Source of the DNA: Kiritimatiellia bacterium
GTDB taxonomy: Bacteria; Verrucomicrobiota; Kiritimatiellia; RFP12; UBA1067
Length of the DNA stretch: 35,930 nucleotides
NCBI GenBank assembly: GCA_028700415.1
Contig: JAQVSS010000011.1
Location: 1-35,930 of the forward strand
Reading direction: 5' to 3'
The position numbers were made by a program, and so were the translations under genes. Positions 1 through 8,599 of the stretch are shown here, piece by piece (within the stretch, counting starts at the first letter, position 1; every line of letters begins with the position of its first letter). The notes under the pieces were generated by a model. That model was given only the letters and a program-made list of their open reading frames with translations, was not told where the DNA came from and searched no databases.

Positions 1-1073
1 TCCCTGACTGTGAGCACGGGCCGCCCCAGCGTTTCAGGGCCACCCAAGTAAAAAGGCATGCCCTTGTGAATAAGCATCACGCCGTCATCGCAGACCGTGA
101 TCTCCGCCAGAGAGTCCGCACCTGCCCCCGTGTAAAACGAGCTATAGCTGCTGTGAACCTGCATCTGGAACTTCGCGCTCCCGGCCACCGTCACCCGTCC
201 GGTCGACCCTGCGTAGTAAGCAAGGTAAGCCGTCCTGTTTGAGCTCAGAAACACCAACTCCGCCTGATCCTTCAGATTCACTATCCCCGTACCGTAATTC
301 CCGATATACAGGAAGTTCGCCAACTCGTTCCCCACCTCGACCCTGCCCATGCCGGACACCTCCAGATGCCCGTAGCTACCCGAACCGTTCCCGATATACA
401 GTGTAGTGCCCCACCCGCCCCCGAACTCGGCCCTGCCCGTGCCGGACACCTCCAAACGCCCATCGCCGCCCGTGCCGTTCCCGAGATAGAACTGTGCATT
501 CTTGTTGGTCTCGGCCTCCGTGAAAACGCCGTTCATGGAGAACGTGCCGGCCGTGACCTCCATCCGCCCGGCTGACCAGTCGCCGACCAACATCCGCGAG
601 GCGTCCGTGGGGGTTGCCTGCATCAGGTTGGTGAACGCCACCGTGCCGCCGTCGACGCGGAGCAACCCGCCGTTTTTAACGACAGCGATCCTGTCATCCG
701 AAGGCGCACGCCCCGCATACGACCACACGCCGCCGTTGGTCACGCACACCTCGGCGCTGCGCCCGATCTCAACATACCCGTTGGAGACCGTGAACCCAGA
801 GGCCGCGATATCCAGCCGCGTCGTGTTTGCCGCGACGTTGCTGACGGTCATGTTGCTGATAACGCCCAAAGGCGTCTCCCCCACCGTAACCCGGTAGGAG
901 GCCGCCGTCTCTGTCAGGTCGGCCGAAGTGTTGTCCGGAACACCGAGATTCCAGTTTTCCGGACCGTTCCAGGATCCGCCCAGCATATTCGTCCAGGTTG
1001 TCGCCTGGACATTCGAAGCGCCGCATAACGCCGCCAATAAACAAGCCCGCCCAACTCTTCCGAACAGCTTCAT
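1..1073 (-). CDS. Exported beta-strand-repeat (autotransporter-passenger-like) protein, partial at the left edge
   Basis: This frame is absent from the ORF track because it runs off the window. Read from the ATG at 1073 it stays open for 357 codons to base 1. It begins with a Sec-type signal peptide (MKLFGRVGR, hydrophobic core, then NVQA before TTWTN), followed by the W-x-G-x-W-N-x-x-x-NW start typical of autotransporter-associated beta-strand-repeat proteins in PVC bacteria. The body is Gly/Thr/Val-rich with near-repeated units such as LEVSGTGRAEFGGG / LEVSGMGRVEVGNE, each followed by (T/F)LYIGN, as in a right-handed beta-solenoid. A GGAAAGG ribosome site lies upstream. It starts 44 bp after the GH20-like gene and may be the last operon gene seen. 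It is probably a surface or secreted adhesin-like protein. The C-terminus (anchor or sorting signal) is outside the window, so attachment is unknown. The ORFs at 281-499 and 769-1332 are shadows. Confidence 0.78.
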   Translation of the reverse strand, partial: MKLFGRVGRACLLAALCGASNVQATTWTNMLGGSWNGPENWNLGVPDNTSADLTETAASYRVTVGETPLGVISNMTVSNVAANTTRLDIAASGFTVSNGYVEIGRSAEVCVTNGGVWSYAGRAPSDDRIAVVKNGGLLRVDGGTVAFTNLMQATPTDASRMLVGDWSAGRMEVTAGTFSMNGVFTEAETNKNAQFYLGNGTGGDGRLEVSGTGRAEFGGGWGTTLYIGNGSGSYGHLEVSGMGRVEVGNELANFLYIGNYGTGIVNLKDQAELVFLSSNRTAYLAYYAGSTGRVTVAGSAKFQMQVHSSYSSFYTGAGADSLAEITVCDDGVMLIHKGMPFYLGGPETLGRPVLTVR

Positions 1074-1117
1074 CGCACACCCGCCTTTCCCAATAAGACA
1101 TGCGAAACGGCCTGCCT

Positions 1118-4003
1118 CTATTCAAAAAACAGCCAGCCGAGATTCTCGGGGTTTTCGTTGCACAACCTGAGCCTGTAGGGCCACGGGTTCCGCGCGATCC
1201 ACACGCGTTCGCCACCGCCCGACACATGCCGGACATTGATCCGCAACGGGGCCGGCGCCACCGCGTCCATCCCGCGCGAAACAAAGGGCAGGCGGATCCA
1301 TCCCTGCCAACCGTTCGCGCCTTCGCGAGCATGCGCGTCGAACGCCTGGGAGAGCCACGGCATCTTTTGGCCCGAGCCGGACATGCTGTAGTTGAGGCAC
1401 GTCCACAGTCTGCGCGGCTCTAGGGTCAGCGTGATACTGTCTGACTTTTCCGCGCCGTCAAACGCCACGTAAAAGGCATCGCGGTCGTGGCAAACCGTCC
1501 ACCGGAAGTTTTTGGCGCCGGCCTTGCGGGGCGCCGGTTTCTCGCACGTTTGCCACACGAAGTCCCTTGGGAAGAACCCGGAAATATCTTTTGTCCGGTT
1601 GCCGATATCCCCGCAGTAGAGCGAGCGCAGCGAGACGCCGGCGGGCGCGCGCCCGGAGTATTCCGCAAACACATCTTTGCCGGACGCGATATCGCGCTCA
1701 AGCGCGGGAATCTCTTTTTCGAGCACGTTTTTCAACTGGTTCATGCGCCAGCGGATTTTTTCGGGAAAGTACTTATAGCCCTCGGCCTCGGAATGGAACC
1801 CAAGACGCGAGTCGCGGCCGCACAACCAGACCAATTCCGCGCCGTTTTTCCGCTCCTCCTCCACAATGCGCCGCATCTCCCCGAGGAGCGTGCGCTGCTT
1901 CTCCGGCTTCCCGTTCACCATGCGCTCGCGCAGGTCATAGAACCGGAGAATGTTCAGGCCGCTGCGGAACTGGATGCCCAAAGCCCGGGCCACGCCGATG
2001 TCCAGCCGCCTCTGCGGCAGAAGGGCGGGGTCGGCCTCAACCTCACGCAGCAGCGCCACGCCCTGATCCCAGAGGTCACTCATCGCACGGCACTCCTCGA
2101 TCGCCTCGGACAGGGTGTAGACCTGCCCAAGCGCCTCGCCGATCCGGTCGCCGCTCGGCGCGTACGGGGTGCCGATGTGCTGGCCCGTGTGCCACGCGAT
2201 CTGCCAAGTCGGCGCGAGCGGCACATCACGGGGGCGCAGGAGCAACGGCCAGACCACGCCGTCATGCATGGGCCCCCAGTACTGGAATTCGGTCACCAGG
2301 GGATAATGGCCGTACCCCTCGGTGAAGAGCGTCAGGGCGCGCGCGACCGTTTCGGCATGACGCCCCCATTCCGGCCCGACCAGACGGCGCATGAACGCCG
2401 CTTCGTTCTCCGGGAACGGTTCGAACGAAAGCTCTCCCGCCGCCCGGTTCATGATCCCGGGATAATTGCCGAAATACCAGCAGAGCATCACGTTCGAAAC
2501 ATCCAACTCCCGCATCGCGCTGAATTTGCGGTACAGCATTCCGGGAACAGGGACAAAGGGGATGGTGGCCACCTCATGCGAGCAGCCGGTCTGGATCTTG
2601 GCCGACATCGGCGTGCCGGCCTCTTTCGCGAACGAGGCCAGCCGCTCATACCGCTGGCTCGGCCCCGGCGTCGAGATCCAGTAATCCGCCCCCCTGCGGC
2701 CGCGGCCGAACACGTCCTTCGTCACGCCCGACTCGAAATTGAACTGCATCGTGACGTGCTCGGGACAGTGTTTCGGAAGCTCATAGACCCAGTCGCCCAA
2801 GTCCTCATCCTGGGGCATGTAAAACCAAGCGATGAATCTGGCGTCGGGGTTGGCGTCGTGCATCCCCTTGGCCATGGGCTGCAGCGTCCTGTGAATGATC
2901 TCCCACGGCTCTTTCTTCGAGCAGACGGGGCAGGTGGAGCGCCGGTTGCTGGTCGCGGCAACCACGCTTTGGCAAGTCGTCCGGCGCTCGCCATGGCTGA
3001 TGTTGATCATCCCGCCCAAATGCGGGACCTGAGAGAAAATGAAGCGCGTCGACTCGTAGAGATAGCGCTGCGAGACGTCCGACCACGGGCAGAACGGACG
3101 GGTGTTGCCAATCAGGTCGCCCCCGAGTTCCGGATGCCGCTTCAGTACCGGCGAATCGGTCTCCCACGCCGTCGGCTCAATGGAGAAAATGTAAATGCTG
3201 ACCCCGTACCGGCGGCATTGCTCAACCGTCTTCCGCAGCTTGGCCAGACGGCGCTCGACGTTCTCACCATACTCGGGAGCCACCCCCGTCTTGCACAGAT
3301 CCTTGAACGTGATCGTGAGCCATAGCCCGTTAACGCCTTCATGCGCCAAGCGGTTCAGGTACTGGTCGGGATAATAGTCCACGTCGTCCATCAGCTCGTC
3401 GCGGTAACGCGGCGGGCGTTTGATCGGTCCGAAAAAGCAGCGGGAGATGCGGGACTTGATGAACGGTTTGCGTTCCGTTGTGCCGAGCGGCAGGAACGGC
3501 CCGCACACCTCGCGCATCATGTCCTCAACCTTGAAAAGGCCGCGGCGGATGCCCTCCGTGTCGGCGGCCAGAATCCGGCAGCGGTCCGCGGTCACCTCGA
3601 TCCGGTAGGCCTCGAACACCGGCGTCTCCGCCTTTGCGGTCTCGATGACGAACGGGCCGTTGGCCGGGATCTTGCCGGCCGCGCAAAAGTCGGCCACGTC
3701 GGCATAGGCCGTCTTCAGCATCCCCTCGGGGTCTGGAAAATTCGCGTCGACGCGGACACCGCGGCTCAGGTCGGCCTCGCCCGCCGCGGCCGCGCGCGGG
3801 CTCCAGCCAAGGCCGTCGCCCCAAAGCGGCGCTTTCAGATCATTAATGAACGTCCATGCCTCGTCGCCCGGCTGCGCGGGCGGAGCCCCGAGATCCTGCA
3901 GGGTGTCCTTCGGCAGATTCTGCGCCGACGCCACCAGAGAAGACACGCCCGCCATGGCGGCCAAAACCGCGAAGGTCGTGATACCGCGTTTGAATCTTGT
4001 CAT
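1118..4003 (-). CDS. Secreted GH20-like (beta/alpha)8 protein with Cys cluster and CBM9-like C-terminus
   Basis: About 961 aa. I place the start at the ATG at 4003 (MTRFKRGITTF), because AGGAAGG sits 6 nt before it; the track start at 4021 is a GTG. A Sec signal peptide ends near ASAQ. Residues about 100-175 resemble the GH20b-type domain that precedes GH20/GH67/GH84 barrels (YRIEVTADRCRILAADTEGI). The barrel follows (HEGVNGLWLTI; YGVSIYIFSIEP). A cysteine cluster, ERRTTC...STCPVC, lies near residues 339-361 and a second conserved Glu in SHEVATIPFVPV near 477. Both Glu positions and the Cys cluster are shared with the paralogue at 5157-7469, so they are candidates for catalysis and metal binding. 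The last 190 or so residues look like a CBM9-type beta-sandwich (DAFYVAFDG, GWQGWIRLPF). The gene is translationally coupled to the upstream DUF1284-like gene (stop at 4018). Substrate unknown; a glycoside hydrolase is likely but not proven. Confidence 0.75.
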   Translation of the reverse strand: MTRFKRGITTFAVLAAMAGVSSLVASAQNLPKDTLQDLGAPPAQPGDEAWTFINDLKAPLWGDGLGWSPRAAAAGEADLSRGVRVDANFPDPEGMLKTAYADVADFCAAGKIPANGPFVIETAKAETPVFEAYRIEVTADRCRILAADTEGIRRGLFKVEDMMREVCGPFLPLGTTERKPFIKSRISRCFFGPIKRPPRYRDELMDDVDYYPDQYLNRLAHEGVNGLWLTITFKDLCKTGVAPEYGENVERRLAKLRKTVEQCRRYGVSIYIFSIEPTAWETDSPVLKRHPELGGDLIGNTRPFCPWSDVSQRYLYESTRFIFSQVPHLGGMINISHGERRTTCQSVVAATSNRRSTCPVCSKKEPWEIIHRTLQPMAKGMHDANPDARFIAWFYMPQDEDLGDWVYELPKHCPEHVTMQFNFESGVTKDVFGRGRRGADYWISTPGPSQRYERLASFAKEAGTPMSAKIQTGCSHEVATIPFVPVPGMLYRKFSAMRELDVSNVMLCWYFGNYPGIMNRAAGELSFEPFPENEAAFMRRLVGPEWGRHAETVARALTLFTEGYGHYPLVTEFQYWGPMHDGVVWPLLLRPRDVPLAPTWQIAWHTGQHIGTPYAPSGDRIGEALGQVYTLSEAIEECRAMSDLWDQGVALLREVEADPALLPQRRLDIGVARALGIQFRSGLNILRFYDLRERMVNGKPEKQRTLLGEMRRIVEEERKNGAELVWLCGRDSRLGFHSEAEGYKYFPEKIRWRMNQLKNVLEKEIPALERDIASGKDVFAEYSGRAPAGVSLRSLYCGDIGNRTKDISGFFPRDFVWQTCEKPAPRKAGAKNFRWTVCHDRDAFYVAFDGAEKSDSITLTLEPRRLWTCLNYSMSGSGQKMPWLSQAFDAHAREGANGWQGWIRLPFVSRGMDAVAPAPLRINVRHVSGGGERVWIARNPWPYRLRLCNENPENLGWLFFE

Positions 4004-4017
4004 CGTCATCCTTCCTT

Positions 4018-5148
4018 TCACTTATTCCGGGCCAGGTTGAGCTTTTTCATCATCCCCCGCCTGCCCTTTTCGTATTTCGCGCGCGGGTTGCCCTGAAAAA
4101 GGTGTCCGCAGCACTCGTCCCACCACACCGAAGGCATGGTGTTGTACTTGATACAGATGTCGGGAATGCCGTGCGTCGTGGTGATCCGCTCGAAGATCAG
4201 CCGGTAGAGGTCCCGTGCTTTCATGGTGCTGCCGAACTTCAATCCGACCTTCTGGAGCAGATCCAAATCGCGCTTCTGGCTGTCCAGGTCGCCGGACCCC
4301 ATCACGTGCGTGCAACAGTTGAGCTCGGGATTGCGTCCCGGGCAGGGGGCGCAGATCATCCAGTCCGCCCCCTTCGCCATCTTGATCCCGATGTCGGGCT
4401 TACGGTTCAGGATCAGGTCGAGCAGCTCGGGCAGGTTGTCCTCCTTGTAGCCCGGACGCAGCCCTTCGCCGTACTGGCACACCGCGCAGACGAGAATGTG
4501 CGGCCGGACAGGCACGACGCTGGCGGCATAGAGCGCCTGCAGCGACTTGGCCTTCTCCCGCGCCATCTCCTCTTCGGTCCGCGGGGAGATCAGCGCTCTG
4601 ACGCCCTTCTCGAATCCTTTCTCGTAATTGTCGCCCGCGGCTTTCGGGCAGCCCTTCCACGCCTCGCCCGTGACCGTGTCATAGCCGCAGATGCCCGACA
4701 CCGTGGGCAGCCCCTTCAGCAAAAGCTCAAACAGCGCGCGCGCCGGCAGCGTGCAGCCGGGCGCCAGGCCGAGGATCTGCAAAACATCCAGATCGCGCTT
4801 CCGGTTGAACTCATCGCTCTCCGGCGTGTCCTCTCCCGTGCCGGAATCCTGAAAGGAGTACAAGGCGCCGGCATGGCAGGCGAGCGTCACGGGCACGTCC
4901 GGATTTCTCCGGAGCGCGTCGCGGATCTGCCTGGCTCTCTCATATTGCCGCACCGGCTCATGGCCCTCTTCGCCCAGCGAACACACCGTGCACAAAAGCT
5001 GGTACGGCCGGATCGTCAGAGGCGTGGACTTTTTCGGGACAGCGCCATCGGGAGCGGCAGACGCCTGCGCCAACGCCGCAGGAACCATACCGACCAGCCC
5101 GCCGGTTCCGCAAAGCCCCGCGCACTGTAAAAAATTGCGCCGTTTCAT
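4018..5148 (-). CDS. Tat-exported Cys-rich protein with two tandem DUF1284-like halves
   Basis: 376 aa. It starts MKRRNFLQCAG, a twin-arginine leader ending near ALAQA. The mature part is an internal duplication of about 145 residues. Half 1 has IRPYQLLCTVC, then LACHAG, RKRDLDVLQILGL, a Cys in SGICGYD and GWKGCP-like NYEKG. Half 2 has VRPHILVCAVC, then MICAPCPGR, QKRDLDLLQKVGL, PDICIKYN, DECCGHL and KYEKG. The RPhxLLC opening and the later Cys residues match what I recall of DUF1284 (a possible Fe-S or metal-binding family). Metal binding is inferred from about a dozen conserved Cys. AAGGAG overlaps the upstream gene's TAA, 8 bp separate the two genes, and the stop lies just before the next ribosome site, so the gene is coupled on both sides to GH20-like paralogues. 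The function is unknown; it may be a redox or metal partner of those enzymes. Confidence 0.72.
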   Translation of the reverse strand: MKRRNFLQCAGLCGTGGLVGMVPAALAQASAAPDGAVPKKSTPLTIRPYQLLCTVCSLGEEGHEPVRQYERARQIRDALRRNPDVPVTLACHAGALYSFQDSGTGEDTPESDEFNRKRDLDVLQILGLAPGCTLPARALFELLLKGLPTVSGICGYDTVTGEAWKGCPKAAGDNYEKGFEKGVRALISPRTEEEMAREKAKSLQALYAASVVPVRPHILVCAVCQYGEGLRPGYKEDNLPELLDLILNRKPDIGIKMAKGADWMICAPCPGRNPELNCCTHVMGSGDLDSQKRDLDLLQKVGLKFGSTMKARDLYRLIFERITTTHGIPDICIKYNTMPSVWWDECCGHLFQGNPRAKYEKGRRGMMKKLNLARNK

Positions 5149-5156
5149 TTTTTGTT

Positions 5157-7469
5157 TTACTCCTTATCCGCGAGCTGCCCCTGCAGCCAGCGGCAATTGA
5201 CCACCTTTTCCAGCAGATCCAGCGGCAGGTAAAAGTACTGGCACGACGGCTCAAACCCGATCCGCGAATCTTCGCACACCAGCGCATACAGTTCGCGGGC
5301 CAGCCCGATCTCGGATTCCAAGCGCTGCCGGATCTCTTTCCCCAGGCGTTGGCGCTCGGCCGGCGGCAGCGTGTCCGGGGATTCCGCAAGCGCGTCGCGG
5401 GCGATCACGAAACGCGCCTGGTTGGCGACGGATTGGAACGTGATGCCCGCCGCCCGTGCATATCTCAGGTCGGACTGGACCGCGCCGCGCCGGCCGGGCG
5501 GCGCCTTTTCCACAGCCTTCCGCAGTTCGGCGACGCCCGGCCCCCAGCCGGCCGCCAGCTTCTCAAACTGGGACGCGAATACCTCGCGCGGGTAAGGGCC
5601 GCGCCACCCGTCCAAATCGTCGTAGGGGAGCCCCCACATCGTCGCCTTGTAGCCGGTCTTTGCGGGATACACCGGGTTGGCCGCCCCCCACTGCACGGGG
5701 GAGGTGTAGACCACGCTGATGTGGAACGGGTAGTGGCGGAAAGCGTCGCTCAGCAGCGTCCACGCCCGGCGCGCGTGAGGTCCCCCCGCGGCGCCAAACC
5801 GCTCTTGGGCCATCTGCTCCAGCTCCGCGCCGACCTCGGGCACAGGCGCCCTGTTCAGGCGCCGGGCAAGCTCGAAGTTCGGCGAGGGGTGCCCGCCCAT
5901 CGTCCACCCGATCAGCATGCCGTTGAGCTTCTGCGGGGCCAGGTTGCGGATGTGCTCGGCCACAAGGTCCATCACCGGCAGATAGGGGATGCTCGCGATC
6001 TCACAGGTGTTGTTGAACTGGATTTCGGCGGCCCGCCTGATCCCGGCTTGCGCGGCAGACTCCCAATGCCGCAAAGCCCGCGGGCCGGGGCCCACCGCGG
6101 AAATCGAATATTCGCCCACCTTGGTTTTGACGCCTCCGCGCTCGATCGGCAAGTCCCATTCGCTGACCGACATGAGCCAGACGGTCTTCGGCAGGCGGGC
6201 GATGATCTCCCTCGCGTCGCCGTGCCCCTTCCAGCCCCAATCCGACACGATGACGTTGGCCGCCGGGCTGCCGCGGTGAACACCCTCCTCCAGCGTGGCG
6301 ACCACTTCGGCGATGATGTCGGTGTCGCTGCGCGTTTTGCAGCGCCCGCAGGTCTGCCAGCGTCCGTGCGACGCGCAACTGGTCAGGTTTTCCGAAGCCG
6401 TGATCGCGTAGATGCCGCTCAGTCCCGGCACTTCACGGAACACGTGCGCCAACGCGTCGGCCATCCATTTCCGGACCGCCGGATGCGACGTGCAGAGGGC
6501 GGTCAGCTCCTTCTCCTGAACGCCGGCCATCCCGGAACGCTTTTGAAAGAAGGCGTTGGGCATGGCCCGCGGCTCGTTCATGTAGAGGTACACGCCGACG
6601 CCGTACCGCTTGGCCCGCTCCACCAAGCCCCGGAGGTTCGCCAGGCGCTGGGCATGACCGTCGCCGAATTCGGGGAAGGCCTCCCCGCCGGGCGCCAGGT
6701 CGCGCAGGACGACGTGCAGCCAGATGCCGTTGACCCCCACGGAGGAAAGCCGCTGCAAAAAGCCGTCGGGATACGGGTCCAGCTTGGGGTTCAGCAGCGG
6801 GTCGCCGAAGACCGCGAGATAGGAATAGACAAACCGCAGGGAAACCGGCCCGCCCGTTTCTGACGGTGCCGCGTAACCGGGCAGGGGGCTGCCGAGTTGC
6901 CGCACGAAATCGAAGCGCGGCTCCACCGGGAGGCGGAGCTGCCCGCCAAACTCCCGCTCGACCACCCGCCGGATCTCGGCCGCGCGGCGGCGGGCCGCCT
7001 CGTTGGGCGGCGTGTAGCGCAGCGCCGCGCACTTCGGTTTCAGGCTCCCCAGTTTGATCCAGAGGAAATCCTCCTCCCGCAGGCAGAAGTCCAGGCGCTC
7101 AGGCGTCATCTCCAACAGTTCCAGCAGTTGGCCGTAGGGCAAAAGGTGCCAGTTGCGCCGGAGCACCGAAACATAACCGCGCGTTTTTATCTCGGGCGGA
7201 ATGGCCGCCGCCGGCGGCAGCCCCATGGAGGCGGCCAGCGCCGCGACGTTCTCCGCGGAAGTCTCCAGCACCTTCGCCAGCTTGGCCGGATCAACCGCGT
7301 TCCAGTTGCGCCAGACAAACTCGTGCACGCGGTCCGGAAAGTGGGCGGCGGCCAGCGCCGCCGGAGCGCCGCCTTCCGGCAGGACAACCCCGGCGGACGA
7401 ATCGCCGCACGTGAAACAATAAACTGCCGCGGATAAACATGCCGTCTGCCCTAAAAGCCTTACTCTCAT
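5157..7469 (-). CDS. Secreted GH20-like (beta/alpha)8 protein with N-terminal helical domain
   Basis: 770 aa with a signal peptide (MRVRLLGQTACLSAAVYCF). Residues about 43-150 form a helical, HTH-like domain (FPDRVHEFVWRNWN; VLRRNWHLLPYGQLLELL). I recall this domain at the head of an uncharacterised family in Bacteroidota and PVC genomes. The barrel runs from about 205 to 560, with LRFVYSYLAVFGDPL, GVNGIWLHVVLRDL, YGVGVYLYMNEPRAMP and VIVSDWGW. ENLTSC...TCGRC near 360-377 and CEIASIPYLPV near 489 align with ERRTTC...CPVC and HEVATIPFVPV in the downstream paralogue, so E360 and E490 are the best catalytic candidates. The last 200 or so residues are helical. AAGGA precedes the ATG. It is 45 bp downstream of the RhaT gene. 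It probably acts on a glycan in the periplasm or outside the cell; no substrate can be named. Confidence 0.75.
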   Translation of the reverse strand: MRVRLLGQTACLSAAVYCFTCGDSSAGVVLPEGGAPAALAAAHFPDRVHEFVWRNWNAVDPAKLAKVLETSAENVAALAASMGLPPAAAIPPEIKTRGYVSVLRRNWHLLPYGQLLELLEMTPERLDFCLREEDFLWIKLGSLKPKCAALRYTPPNEAARRRAAEIRRVVEREFGGQLRLPVEPRFDFVRQLGSPLPGYAAPSETGGPVSLRFVYSYLAVFGDPLLNPKLDPYPDGFLQRLSSVGVNGIWLHVVLRDLAPGGEAFPEFGDGHAQRLANLRGLVERAKRYGVGVYLYMNEPRAMPNAFFQKRSGMAGVQEKELTALCTSHPAVRKWMADALAHVFREVPGLSGIYAITASENLTSCASHGRWQTCGRCKTRSDTDIIAEVVATLEEGVHRGSPAANVIVSDWGWKGHGDAREIIARLPKTVWLMSVSEWDLPIERGGVKTKVGEYSISAVGPGPRALRHWESAAQAGIRRAAEIQFNNTCEIASIPYLPVMDLVAEHIRNLAPQKLNGMLIGWTMGGHPSPNFELARRLNRAPVPEVGAELEQMAQERFGAAGGPHARRAWTLLSDAFRHYPFHISVVYTSPVQWGAANPVYPAKTGYKATMWGLPYDDLDGWRGPYPREVFASQFEKLAAGWGPGVAELRKAVEKAPPGRRGAVQSDLRYARAAGITFQSVANQARFVIARDALAESPDTLPPAERQRLGKEIRQRLESEIGLARELYALVCEDSRIGFEPSCQYFYLPLDLLEKVVNCRWLQGQLADKE

Positions 7470-7514
7470 GCTCCGCTTCCTTTTTTATGTTTCACGGGGA
7501 ACCGGGCACGGCAG

Positions 7515-8561
7515 CTACGCCGCGCGCGCAAGCCCGTCGCCGACGCCGATCATGACGACCGAAACGACCAGCGCGATAATGCCCGTCCACAGGTACAGGC
7601 GGGTCTTGGCGTCGACCCCTTTCCACTCCTTCAGCACCAGCCCCCAGAGATTGCTGAAGATGATGATCGCGGCCATGAAAATGCTCCAGCCCGCATAGCT
7701 GTACTCGCCCAGTTTCGTCGTGCCCGTGCCGAAGCTGAAGTACTGCCCGTACCACAGGATCCCGCTGATGATCGCGAGGAAGTAATTGAAGAACAGGGTG
7801 CTCCGGGGCCGCACCACATAGTCGCCGAACGCCTTGTTCTTTTTGGTCTTCAGCATGGTGGCGATAAAGTTGGTCGTGAACCCGCCCGCCAGCGCGAAGA
7901 CCAGCAGCGGCATGTTCTTGAAGACCTCCACCGTGCCGGCATCCACCGCCACCCGGGCGATCGGCGCGCCCGCGGTAAAGGCCAGGGCCATACTCGCGCT
8001 CATGATGCCGCCCAACACCGCCATCGTGACGCCCTTGCCCAGCGCGAACTCTTTGACCGAGGCTTTCTTCTCCTCTTCGCTCAACATCGTTTCCTTGCGC
8101 ACACCCGCATACCCGCACAGCGCGGTGCCGGCCAGGCACACGAGGAAGCCCAGCAGCACGACGATGCCCGGCATCGTCGTGAACAGCAGCCCGATTTTCC
8201 CGTCGATGGCCGCAGGCACCAGCGTGCCCACGATCGAGCAGACCCCCAGGCAGACCGACTGCCCGAGCGAAAGCCCCAGATACCGCAGGCCCAGCGCGCT
8301 CATGAGTCCGCCGAAGCCCCAGAGCACGCCGAACCCGTATGCCCCGAGAATGCTCTTCATTGGGCTCGAACGCAGAATGGCCCACAAGTCCGGCGTCGTG
8401 ATCAGCCCGGACAGCGGCGGCAGGATCACCCACGCCACAAAGCCGAGGCTGATCCAATAGGTTTCCCACGTCCACTTTTTAATCGCGTGGGAGGGGACAT
8501 AAAAACTGGCCGCCGAAAAACCGCCCGCCACCAACAAGAGAATCCCAATAAACTGCTCCAT
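7515..8561 (-). CDS. rhaT: RhaT-family L-rhamnose (deoxyhexose):H+ symporter
   Basis: 348 aa, very hydrophobic with about ten membrane segments, matching the length and opening of the RhaT family (GILLLVAGGFSAASFYVPS; AIKKWTWETYW). Further family-like segments are GVLWGFGGLMSALGLRYLGL and GLSLGQSVCLGVCSIVGTL-type Gly-rich helices, and FSFGTGTTKLGEYSYAGWSI near the C-terminus. Known RhaT imports L-rhamnose with a proton across the inner membrane; relatives in glycan loci may carry other 6-deoxyhexoses, so fucose cannot be excluded here. AAAGGG lies 8 nt before the ATG. It is embedded in the hydrolase operon, which makes it the likely importer for the released monosaccharide. No rhamnose isomerase, kinase or aldolase gene is present in the window, so the intracellular steps must be encoded elsewhere. 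Confidence 0.88.
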   Translation of the reverse strand: MEQFIGILLLVAGGFSAASFYVPSHAIKKWTWETYWISLGFVAWVILPPLSGLITTPDLWAILRSSPMKSILGAYGFGVLWGFGGLMSALGLRYLGLSLGQSVCLGVCSIVGTLVPAAIDGKIGLLFTTMPGIVVLLGFLVCLAGTALCGYAGVRKETMLSEEEKKASVKEFALGKGVTMAVLGGIMSASMALAFTAGAPIARVAVDAGTVEVFKNMPLLVFALAGGFTTNFIATMLKTKKNKAFGDYVVRPRSTLFFNYFLAIISGILWYGQYFSFGTGTTKLGEYSYAGWSIFMAAIIIFSNLWGLVLKEWKGVDAKTRLYLWTGIIALVVSVVMIGVGDGLARAA

Positions 8562-8599
8562 ACCGTTACCCTTTCGTTACCTCAAACCGTGTAAACACC

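Noticed and set aside
1487-3325. 612-codon plus-strand ORF opposite the GH20-like gene
   Set aside because: Antisense shadow: its product is Arg/Pro/His-rich without domains, no ribosome site was seen, and the minus frame has a signal peptide and clear domains. Such long antisense frames are common in GC-rich genes.
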